Source: Chloroflexota bacterium
GTDB taxonomy: Bacteria > Chloroflexota > Anaerolineae > Aggregatilineales > UBA3940
DNA length: 6,179 nucleotides
Direction of reading: 5' to 3'
Assembly (NCBI GenBank): GCA_024643825.1
Contig: JAHEME010000194.1
Coordinates: forward strand, 1 to 6,179
The notes under the pieces were generated by a model, which searched no databases, was not told the DNA's origin, and saw nothing but the letters and a program-made list of their open reading frames with translations. The position numbers were made by a program, and so were the translations under genes. Below, one piece after another: positions 1-5,726 of this stretch; position 1 is the first letter of the stretch; every line of letters starts with the position of its first letter.

Positions 1-677
1 TCACGCAATAGATCTTCTGTGCACCACTGCAACCCAGAGGGGCCGAAGAAAGCACTCAGCCGCCCATTCTGTGCGCCGTTCCACCGCTTCACGAAATCCT
101 CGACCATAGCTAACAGATTCTTAAGCGGGGGGAGATTGTTTCCAATCTGTGCAAAGAAGGTATCCGCCAGTGGATGACCAGCCTGAATGCCGTAATCGAC
201 ATCAAACTGCGCATCCCGGTAAAGGGGGGCAACGACAGCTCGCATCCCACTGTCCCGATAGGCTTCCATAGCCGTATCCATCGCCGCAGTGGTGGGTGCC
301 GGACTCATCCAGAAGTGATCGACCACACCCGTGACGCCCGTATGGAGCATTTCGATTACGCCGAGCATGATGCTCAGGTAGTGATCACGCGGGGAATACG
401 CTCCACACATCCCAAAGAGATACACCAGCCAGGGTTCAAGTGGCAGACGATCTGTAGTCGCGCGCATGAAGTTTTCCGCGGAGTGTGTGTGCGCGTTGAT
501 AAGACCGGGGATCGCCAATCGATCTGCTCCCGGGAGCACACGATCAAAAGTGCCCTGTGGTCGCTCCTTCACAATTGCCGCGATGGTATTGTCCTCTATG
601 AGGATAGTTTGATCCGACACATATCCCTGCGGTGCATCCGGATCGAGTACGGCACATCCTTCGATTAGCAATCGCAT
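1..677 (-). CDS. Amidohydrolase of the TrzA/AtzB/cytosine-deaminase-like branch, N-terminal half (3' end outside window)
   Basis: A reading frame of 225 codons, open at the left edge, starting at ATG 677. The product begins MRLLIEGCAVLDPD, followed by beta-sandwich strands (TILIEDNTIAAI). Then comes IPGLINAHTHS, with metal ligands His63 and His65, followed by EMLHTGVTGVVDH (109-121). Near the edge is FFGPSGLQWCTEDLL, the segment that in this branch precedes the next metal-binding His. The branch includes hydrolytic deaminases and dechlorinases of triazines, pyrimidines, purines and guanidino compounds, using one metal ion. Family length is about 450 residues, so roughly half is present and the remaining ligands are not visible. 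The ATG follows the C-N hydrolase stop by two bases, so translation is likely coupled. A GGAGG lies 13 bases upstream, inside the previous gene. Substrate unknown; deamination or amide opening of a nitrogen ring fits the context. Confidence 0.88.
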   Translation of the reverse strand, partial: MRLLIEGCAVLDPDAPQGYVSDQTILIEDNTIAAIVKERPQGTFDRVLPGADRLAIPGLINAHTHSAENFMRATTDRLPLEPWLVYLFGMCGAYSPRDHYLSIMLGVIEMLHTGVTGVVDHFWMSPAPTTAAMDTAMEAYRDSGMRAVVAPLYRDAQFDVDYGIQAGHPLADTFFAQIGNNLPPLKNLLAMVEDFVKRWNGAQNGRLSAFFGPSGLQWCTEDLLR

Positions 678-679
678 GG

Positions 680-1561
680 CTACTTCTGCGCCTCCGCCAC
701 CATCGCCGCATCCCTGCCATGCTCAAGCGTCTTGAGAAGCTCCGGACGCAGCGCGCGAGTCAGGCCAGGAATGGATCGGTACTTCTTCGGTACCATCAAC
801 TGTTCATCGGTGTGGCGCAGATAGGCTAACCGCGCCGTATCAATATTCCCGTACACAATGCCTGGCTCCGTCGAATGGGCAACCCGCTCTTCCGGGCTAT
901 GGATTACAGCCATCCCAGGCTCCATCGCCAGCAGGTTCACCGATGCAACGGTATAGACCATGTTCTCCGCAGCACGTGCTGCCAAGATCTGCTCCCATCG
1001 TGGGGCCAGTTCATACACCAACGCACCCGTAGGAAAGAAGATTACGTCGGCCCCCATAAACATCAGCGTACGGGCGATTTCAGGAAACCACGCCTCCCAG
1101 CAGATCGCTATTCCCAGCTTCAGCTCGCCAGTATCAATGACAATGGGCTGTTCGCCTTCCAACCAGGGTTCCCCACAGGCTGGGATCATCTTGCGATAGC
1201 GGCCCGCCAGTTCCCCCTGCGGGGTAAGCACGCTGTACGTGTTATAGAGTCCACCCGCCACCGCTTCGGCGCCACCGTATAACACCCATACCTTGCTGGA
1301 ACGAGCCTGATCTGCCAGACGCTCGGTCACCAGATCGAGGGTCAGCGGAGAGTCAGAACTCATGGGGCCAGGATACATCTCAGGAAAGGCTACGTATCGT
1401 GCTCCAGCTTCTGCCGCCTGTGCGATATAACCCAGTGCATCTTCAAGATTCTGTGTTTCAGGGGGGGCGTCCTCGTCAAATGGGAAAGGAAATATCAGGC
1501 CCCAGGTGCGCGAATAAGTATATGGCTGGACTACGGCCACGCGATGTATGTTCTCGTTCAC
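680..1561 (-). CDS. Carbon-nitrogen hydrolase of the nitrilase superfamily
   Basis: A 293-residue cytoplasmic hydrolase of normal family length. The catalytic triad is intact: Glu61 in AFPEMY, Lys124 in RYRKMIP, and Cys154 in AICWEAWFPE. The N-terminal strand VAVVQPY and later FFPTGA and AENMVYTVASVN segments are also typical. Members cleave amides or N-carbamoyl groups (for example beta-ureidopropionase, N-carbamoyl amino acid hydrolase, omega-amidase) or nitriles. The sequence alone does not tell which. The Trp after the nucleophile region and the CGEPWLEGE insert are more amidase/carbamoylase-like than nitrilase-like, a weak inference. Start: GTG at 1561 is preceded by a strong AAGGAGG, and translation from it begins six residues before the first beta-strand. 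The reading frame stays open upstream to 1783, but that part overlaps the aldolase-fold gene and is not protein-like. Its TAG stop is two bases before the next ATG. Confidence 0.92.
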   Translation of the reverse strand: MNENIHRVAVVQPYTYSRTWGLIFPFPFDEDAPPETQNLEDALGYIAQAAEAGARYVAFPEMYPGPMSSDSPLTLDLVTERLADQARSSKVWVLYGGAEAVAGGLYNTYSVLTPQGELAGRYRKMIPACGEPWLEGEQPIVIDTGELKLGIAICWEAWFPEIARTLMFMGADVIFFPTGALVYELAPRWEQILAARAAENMVYTVASVNLLAMEPGMAVIHSPEERVAHSTEPGIVYGNIDTARLAYLRHTDEQLMVPKKYRSIPGLTRALRPELLKTLEHGRDAAMVAEAQK

Positions 1562-1565
1562 ACCT

Positions 1566-1572
1566 CCTCCTT
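1566..1572 (-). promoter_or_regulatory. Strong Shine-Dalgarno site of the C-N hydrolase gene
   Basis: AAGGAGG lies in a purine-rich run (about 1562-1581 on the minus strand), four to five bases before GTG at 1561. It fixes the start within an otherwise long open frame. The 53-base gap upstream has no clear promoter or hairpin. Confidence 0.75.
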
Positions 1573-1614
1573 CCCTTCCCTGACTACACCGATTGATCTG
1601 CGTGCAAGTGTCCG

Positions 1615-2289
1615 CTACGGAGCATATTTCGCCGTATAGTATTCCCAGGCGCGTGCAACCTCGACTTCGTACCAGCGTGCACGGCGCTCCAGCTCTACCG
1701 CAGTGAATGGGATCGCCCCGCCGCTCCCGGCGGCGGTAGTTTGCATGAAGGCCGCCTCTTCCATATAGATGGCCCGCACGCATGCCTGTTGCAATGTCGT
1801 TCCGACGACCAGCCCCCCGTTCCCTCTCAGGAGAACGCCTGTGTTCTGATCCAGGGTGGCGGCTACTTTGCGGCCCATCGCATCATCCGTGATGAGATCG
1901 TTCTCATCGTGAACAGGGACGACCCTGCCCAGCATCCCCCCAAAACCATGTGCCGGGCGGATGGGGTCTCGAGCAGTGCCCAGCGCAGCGGCGTGGCGCG
2001 AATGTGTCCGGCAGATCGCGTTCACATCCGGGCGGGCACGGTAAATGGCAAGGTGCATCCATCGCTCTAGCGGAGCGGTGCCATCGCGACCCGCTATCAG
2101 GTCGCCTTCAACGCTGAAGACCAGCATCTCATCCTGAGTCGCCAGTCCCGGCCCACGAGCAGGGGTGATCAGTACATTGCGATCGGGTAAGCGCACTGTG
2201 ACATGCCCAAATCCCTCGACCAGGCCCATGCCATCCAGAATCTGGCAGACGCGAATTACATCCCTACCAATCGTATCGACAGCTTCCAC
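1615..2289 (-). CDS. Class II aldolase/adducin-fold protein with altered metal site
   Basis: A 224-residue protein of the class II aldolase/adducin (AraD/FucA) fold. Visible motifs are GFGHVTVRL (substrate loop region), ITPARGPG, LERWMHLAIY with Glu75, CRTHS, and LLRGNGGLVVG. In fuculose-phosphate aldolase the catalytic Glu and three zinc His are at about 73, 92, 94 and 155. The matching positions here are Glu75, Arg94, His96 and Asn157, so two of three zinc ligands are replaced. The usual Ser before the catalytic Glu, which helps bind phosphate, is also missing (PLE instead of SSE). A sugar-phosphate aldolase role is therefore unlikely, and the reaction is unknown. GTG at 2289 is chosen because GGGAGG lies eight bases upstream. 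GTG at 2310, overlapping the preceding stop by four bases, is the alternative. It ends in TAG 53 bases before the next gene. Confidence 0.85.
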   Translation of the reverse strand: MEAVDTIGRDVIRVCQILDGMGLVEGFGHVTVRLPDRNVLITPARGPGLATQDEMLVFSVEGDLIAGRDGTAPLERWMHLAIYRARPDVNAICRTHSRHAAALGTARDPIRPAHGFGGMLGRVVPVHDENDLITDDAMGRKVAATLDQNTGVLLRGNGGLVVGTTLQQACVRAIYMEEAAFMQTTAAGSGGAIPFTAVELERRARWYEVEVARAWEYYTAKYAP

Positions 2290-2297
2290 CTGTTGAA

Positions 2298-2303
2298 CCT
2301 CCC
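2298..2303 (-). promoter_or_regulatory. Shine-Dalgarno site deciding the start of the aldolase-fold gene
   Basis: GGGAGG on the minus strand is eight bases before GTG at 2289..2287, just after the DUF1989 stop at 2307. The more upstream GTG at 2310 has no comparable site. A longer reading to 2397 would run through the 3' end of the DUF1989 gene. Confidence 0.7.
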
Positions 2304-2306
2304 AGG

Positions 2307-2924
2307 TCACTCTGATTCCCAGATGCGTACCAACATCTCGGTACATTCTGGCCCGTTGATCGGGGTCTGATCCTGTGGACAGGCAGAGAGCGCGCACACA
2401 AGATCTTCCAGTGCCTCGATGGTGATGGTTGAACCGGGGCCATGCGTGGATTGCAGATAGACCATCTTGCCATCCGGCTCGATCCGAGTGTTCATAAACA
2501 CATTCCAGGCGTTTTCCCCATGAGGCTCCCAGTCGGCAAGCCCGATGGCAGCCAGCCCTTCCTTCATATTTTCGAGGCAGCTTCGGTGATCGTGGATACC
2601 ATAGCGGGTGATGTACGTCTCCGTATCACAGCAGGGCACAATAATGTCGTGATACCCCACCGTATCATCGATGATCGTCATCAGGTTGTTGCGCTTGTTG
2701 CTCGCCAGTACCGATCCCGGCTTGAGTGCAATGCTCCAGTTCTGGGTGACGGTATGCGTGGGCGAGAAGTATTCGCTTCGATCATCGGCCTTGAACGCGA
2801 TGAAGTCGCCGACCTGCTGGCCTTTCACATCGATGATCTGGAAGCGGTCGCCCTTGCTGACGCGGAAGGCGCACCCATGCATCGCAGGGGCGAGCACTTC
2901 TTCTTTGAACCTAAAGCCCGGCAT
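2307..2924 (-). CDS. DUF1989 / urea carboxylase-associated family protein
   Basis: A complete 205-residue protein, about the usual size for a single DUF1989 domain. Visible family hallmarks are KGQQVGDF (34-41), SPTHT (54-58), DDTVGYHD (86-93), a Cys pair at 98-99, HDHRSC (111-116), an asparagine at 119, and a C-terminal CPQD (182-185). Conserved Cys and His residues suggest a metal-binding or catalytic site, which is inference. Relatives occur beside urea carboxylase/allophanate hydrolase genes, and the CgdAB pair of this family deiminates carboxyguanidine. Here there is one copy and no urea carboxylase in view, so a guanidine role is not shown. A C-N cleaving or ureido/imine step in the same pathway is the reasonable guess. 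The ATG start has GAGGAGG five bases upstream. The gene follows the enamidase-like stop by 13 bases and precedes the aldolase-like start by 17. Confidence 0.9.
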   Translation of the reverse strand: MPGFRFKEEVLAPAMHGCAFRVSKGDRFQIIDVKGQQVGDFIAFKADDRSEYFSPTHTVTQNWSIALKPGSVLASNKRNNLMTIIDDTVGYHDIIVPCCDTETYITRYGIHDHRSCLENMKEGLAAIGLADWEPHGENAWNVFMNTRIEPDGKMVYLQSTHGPGSTITIEALEDLVCALSACPQDQTPINGPECTEMLVRIWESE

Positions 2925-2929
2925 CGCAT

Positions 2930-2936
2930 CCTCCTC
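2930..2936 (-). promoter_or_regulatory. Strong Shine-Dalgarno site of the DUF1989 gene
   Basis: GAGGAGG on the minus strand begins one base after the TAA of the upstream gene and lies five bases before the ATG at 2924. It fills almost the whole gap, so translation of the two genes is probably coupled. Confidence 0.8.
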
Positions 2937-2937
2937 G

Positions 2938-4101
2938 TTACTTGCTGACTACTTCCGCCAGACGGGTTGGGGCGGGTGTGTTCCGGCTCTTCATGGCGCG
3001 GATCTGTCCGTCGATGATCACGCACGAGATGCCGGGGATGTCGCCATTCTCTATCGCGCCAACAGCATTCTGGCGAGAACAACCAAGCGGGGCGTCAATG
3101 ACGACAAGATCCGCCTCTTTGCCTGCGGCGATCCGGCCCCGATTCAGCTCCAGTACATCCGCGCCATGCCCGCTGGCAAGCGCCCAGGACTCCGAGGCCG
3201 AAATCCCCGCCAGCGAGGACATCTCAACCACTGACTTAATATCCGCCATCGGCATCACACCCGTGCCGGAGGGCGTATCGCTGGCGATCAGTACGCGATG
3301 GAGTTGCCCGTACTCGCGTGCCAGCATGACCAGCCGGATCGCGGATCGGGTGTTGCCCGCCTGGCAGATCTGCAGATAGAAGGGCGCTTCACGCACCAGC
3401 AACTCCAACCCTTCATCGGGCAGGGCGGTGGTTCCGCCATTGGTATGGGCGGAAATATCCGGTTGGAGCACCATCAGGTCTTCGGCGGTAATCGGCGCAC
3501 TACCGGGGATAGATGCTCCCCCGGTGTGGCACATGATCTTGAAGCCGAGCTTCTGCGCGATCCGCACCTGCGGCTCAGCGTCGGTCGGTTTCTTGTAGTC
3601 GCCGAAGCCCACTTTCCCCAGCCAGATCCCTGCATCCGCCAATTCCTGAAAATCTGCTTCAGTAAGGCCGGGCTGGAAGATCACCGAGCCTGCCATGACC
3701 TTCACGCCACCCGGATGAAAATTGCTATAAGAACGCTGGGCAGTGATCGCCAGCGCCTTGACACCTACCGGGTCTTTCGGCCATCCTGGTAGATGCACTT
3801 CGCTGGCTGACATCATGCTGGTGACCCCGCCATGCATATAGCTTTCGATCCAGCCCAGCGTGTTCTGGCGTGGCGTCCAATCCCCCAGCACGATATGAAC
3901 GTGCGTATCGATCAACCCCGGTGCGACCGTCGCACCTTTCACATCCACTACGACATTAGCTGCAAGGACATCAATATCGGCCCGACTCCCAATCTTGCTG
4001 AACAGGCCGTCTTCGATCAGGATCGTGTCCCCTTCAACAAAACTATTCTCCAGATCGCCGCTGATGATGGTTCCTATATTGATCAGGGCCATGCTGCTCA
4101 C
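2938..4101 (-). CDS. Enamidase-like metal-dependent amidohydrolase
   Basis: A 387-residue amidohydrolase-superfamily protein, with an N-terminal beta-sandwich segment, a TIM-barrel, and a C-terminal GKEADLVVID return to the sandwich. It resembles enamidase along its whole length as I recall that family. Shared stretches include TPRQ after the metal motif, HGGVTSM, PKDPVGVKALAIT, CHTGGASIPGS, DTPSGTG and a KSRNTP tail. Known enamidase hydrolyses 6-oxo-1,4,5,6-tetrahydronicotinate to 2-formylglutarate and ammonia. Counting from GTG at 4101, likely metal ligands are His67 and His69 (DTHVH), Lys163, His192, His219 and Asp275. A longer reading from TTG at 4122 has no good ribosome site. GTG at 4101 has AAGGAG seven bases upstream, whereas ATG at 4092 would leave a spacing that is too long. 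The gene ends in TAA 13 bases before the DUF1989 start. The exact substrate is inferred. Confidence 0.85.
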   Translation of the reverse strand: MSSMALINIGTIISGDLENSFVEGDTILIEDGLFSKIGSRADIDVLAANVVVDVKGATVAPGLIDTHVHIVLGDWTPRQNTLGWIESYMHGGVTSMMSASEVHLPGWPKDPVGVKALAITAQRSYSNFHPGGVKVMAGSVIFQPGLTEADFQELADAGIWLGKVGFGDYKKPTDAEPQVRIAQKLGFKIMCHTGGASIPGSAPITAEDLMVLQPDISAHTNGGTTALPDEGLELLVREAPFYLQICQAGNTRSAIRLVMLAREYGQLHRVLIASDTPSGTGVMPMADIKSVVEMSSLAGISASESWALASGHGADVLELNRGRIAAGKEADLVVIDAPLGCSRQNAVGAIENGDIPGISCVIIDGQIRAMKSRNTPAPTRLAEVVSK

Positions 4102-4108
4102 GGGGTTG

Positions 4109-4114
4109 CTCCTT
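4109..4114 (-). promoter_or_regulatory. Shine-Dalgarno site deciding the GTG start of the enamidase-like gene
   Basis: AAGGAG on the minus strand lies seven bases before GTG at 4101..4099. It favours this start over the upstream TTG (4122) and the downstream ATG (4092). It sits in the 27-base gap after the ALDH stop codon. Confidence 0.75.
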
Positions 4115-4128
4115 GCTTGCAAGCGATG

Positions 4129-5646
4129 CTAAATCTTGAACCCTCTAACCGTCTCTCCCAGGAATACGCCCACATGTTTGGCCTCGGTATAGGACATCAG
4201 GGATTCGATACCCAGCTCACGCCCCATGCCGCTGGTCTTGTACCCGCCAAACGGAGTTTCATTAAATAGGGTCATATTGGTGTTGACCCATACACCGCCT
4301 GCCCGGATCTGCCGCGCAACACGGTGCGCTCGTTTGACGTTGCTGGTCCATATGGTTGCCGCCAGACCGTAGCTCGTTTCATTCGCCAGGCGGATACCCT
4401 CTTCCTCCGTCTTGAAAGGAATAATGGCTGCCACCGGGCCAAAGATCTCCTCGCGGGCAATGCACATGTCATTGCGTACATTGTCAAAGATCGTGGGCAG
4501 GTAGAAATTCCCACTGCCTAGAGAAGGATCGTCGGGCTGCCCTCCCCCAGCAACCAGCGTCGCGCCTTCTGACACGCCGATCTCGACATATCGCCGGACT
4601 GTTTCCACATGCGACTGGGAGATCATGGGGCCCATGTGGACTTCCCGATCCAGAGGGTTGCCAAGGCGCAGCTTGTGGGCGCGAGCTGCCATCTCTGATA
4701 CAAACTGATCGTGGATTTCTTCCTGAACCAGAATGCGGGATCGCGCCGCGCACATCTGCCCAGCATTGAAGTAGATCGCCGTCAGGGACGCTGTCACGGC
4801 CTGATCGAGGTCGGCATCCGCGAAGACCACGCTGGGAGACTTGCCACCTAGCTCCAGCGAGATTCTCTTGATCCCATCGGCGGCGATCTTCATGATCTTT
4901 GTGCCGGTGGATGTCTCGCCGGTCAGCGAAATCTTGCCAACCAGGGGATGAGACGCAAGCGCCTCCCCCACGACCGCTCCGGGGCCTGTGATGACATTCA
5001 GAACGCCCGGCGGTAAACCCGCATCAAGGCCAATCTGACCGAGCATGAGGGCGCTCAGAGGTGTGCGGCTGGCAGGCTTGAGTATCACGGTGTTGCCCGC
5101 TGCCAGCGCGGGAGCCACCTTCCATGCCGTGATCTGGAATGGGAAATTCCACGGGACAATGCCGACACAAACCCCGATGGGCTCGTGCAGTGTGTAGCTG
5201 AAGAAATCCGTCGGTACAGCAGGGGTGGCCCCTTCCAGCAGTCGAGTCGCACCCGCGTAGTAGCGAAAACAATCTACAACCGTCTCGACATCGTCTTCTG
5301 ACTGGAAGATGGGCTTACCGACGTTCAGGGTCTCGGCTTCGGCAATATCCGCGGCTCGTTCTGCGACCAGTTCCGCCATCTTATAGAGGAGATGCCCGCG
5401 CTCACTAGCAGACATCCAGCGCCATTCGGGATTTTCAAAAGCCGAGGCCGCGGCTTGAACGACGCGATCTGCATCCGTCTCATCCGCTCTGGCTACCTGG
5501 GTCAGCACCTCATTGGTAGCCGGATTGGTGACATCCATGACCTTGCCAGAATTGGCGTCTACCCACTCTCCACCAATGAGGATTTTCTTTGGACTATCTG
5601 CCAGATACTTCTGGACTGATGTCGAGGGTTGCACACTTACTGCCAT
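4129..5646 (-). CDS. NAD(P)-dependent aldehyde dehydrogenase (betaine-aldehyde/general ALDH type)
   Basis: A complete 505-residue ALDH, the normal length for the superfamily. It oxidises an aldehyde to a carboxylic acid in the cytoplasm. All expected residues are visible: Asn167 in VPWNFPF (oxyanion hole), Lys190 in LKPAS (cofactor phosphate/ribose region), Glu266 in LELGGKS (general base), Cys299 in GQMCAA (nucleophile) and Glu400 in EEIFGPV (cofactor). The C-terminal NETPFGGYKTSGMGRE motif is typical of betaine-aldehyde, gamma-aminobutyraldehyde and related ALDHs, so the name cannot fix a substrate. The ATG start has a modest AAGGA sequence 11 bases upstream, weaker than those of the downstream genes. 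It ends in TAG 27 bases before the GTG of the enamidase-like gene, which suggests co-transcription. By context it may oxidise a semialdehyde released by ring opening. Confidence 0.93.
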   Translation of the reverse strand: MAVSVQPSTSVQKYLADSPKKILIGGEWVDANSGKVMDVTNPATNEVLTQVARADETDADRVVQAAASAFENPEWRWMSASERGHLLYKMAELVAERAADIAEAETLNVGKPIFQSEDDVETVVDCFRYYAGATRLLEGATPAVPTDFFSYTLHEPIGVCVGIVPWNFPFQITAWKVAPALAAGNTVILKPASRTPLSALMLGQIGLDAGLPPGVLNVITGPGAVVGEALASHPLVGKISLTGETSTGTKIMKIAADGIKRISLELGGKSPSVVFADADLDQAVTASLTAIYFNAGQMCAARSRILVQEEIHDQFVSEMAARAHKLRLGNPLDREVHMGPMISQSHVETVRRYVEIGVSEGATLVAGGGQPDDPSLGSGNFYLPTIFDNVRNDMCIAREEIFGPVAAIIPFKTEEEGIRLANETSYGLAATIWTSNVKRAHRVARQIRAGGVWVNTNMTLFNETPFGGYKTSGMGRELGIESLMSYTEAKHVGVFLGETVRGFKI

Positions 5647-5726
5647 GGTTCTTCACATCCTTGTTGGCATGGAACAATCAAACTGGCGGGTTGTTGATGA
5701 CTTCCCCGTGCAGCACCTTGAATCGT

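Noticed and set aside
544..726. Short Arg-rich minus-strand open frame
   Set aside because: It overlaps the start of the TrzA-like amidohydrolase in another frame and is low-complexity, so it is a shadow.
1562..1783. N-terminal extension of the C-N hydrolase reading frame up to 1783
   Set aside because: It overlaps the 3' end of the aldolase-fold gene, its translation is Arg/Cys/Gly-rich and unlike the family, and a strong Shine-Dalgarno site places the start at GTG 1561.
2290..2397. N-terminal extension of the aldolase-fold reading frame up to 2397
   Set aside because: It would overlap the DUF1989 gene by about 90 bases. GTG 2289 has a well-spaced GGGAGG and gives residue numbers that match the family.
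2671..3234. Plus-strand open frames such as 2671-3234, 2442-2948 and 3298-3792
   Set aside because: They lie opposite well-supported minus-strand genes, have no recognisable motifs or ribosome sites, and look like by-products of codon bias at this GC content.
4102..4122. TTG start at 4122 for the enamidase-like gene
   Set aside because: The Shine-Dalgarno AAGGAG would lie inside the coding sequence, and the extra residues do not look like the family N-terminus.
5647..5726. Possible terminator or promoter in the 80-base gap between the two ALDH genes
   Set aside because: Only a weak five-base inverted match (aacaa/ttgtt) with a long loop is visible, with no T-run after it and no convincing -35/-10 pair.
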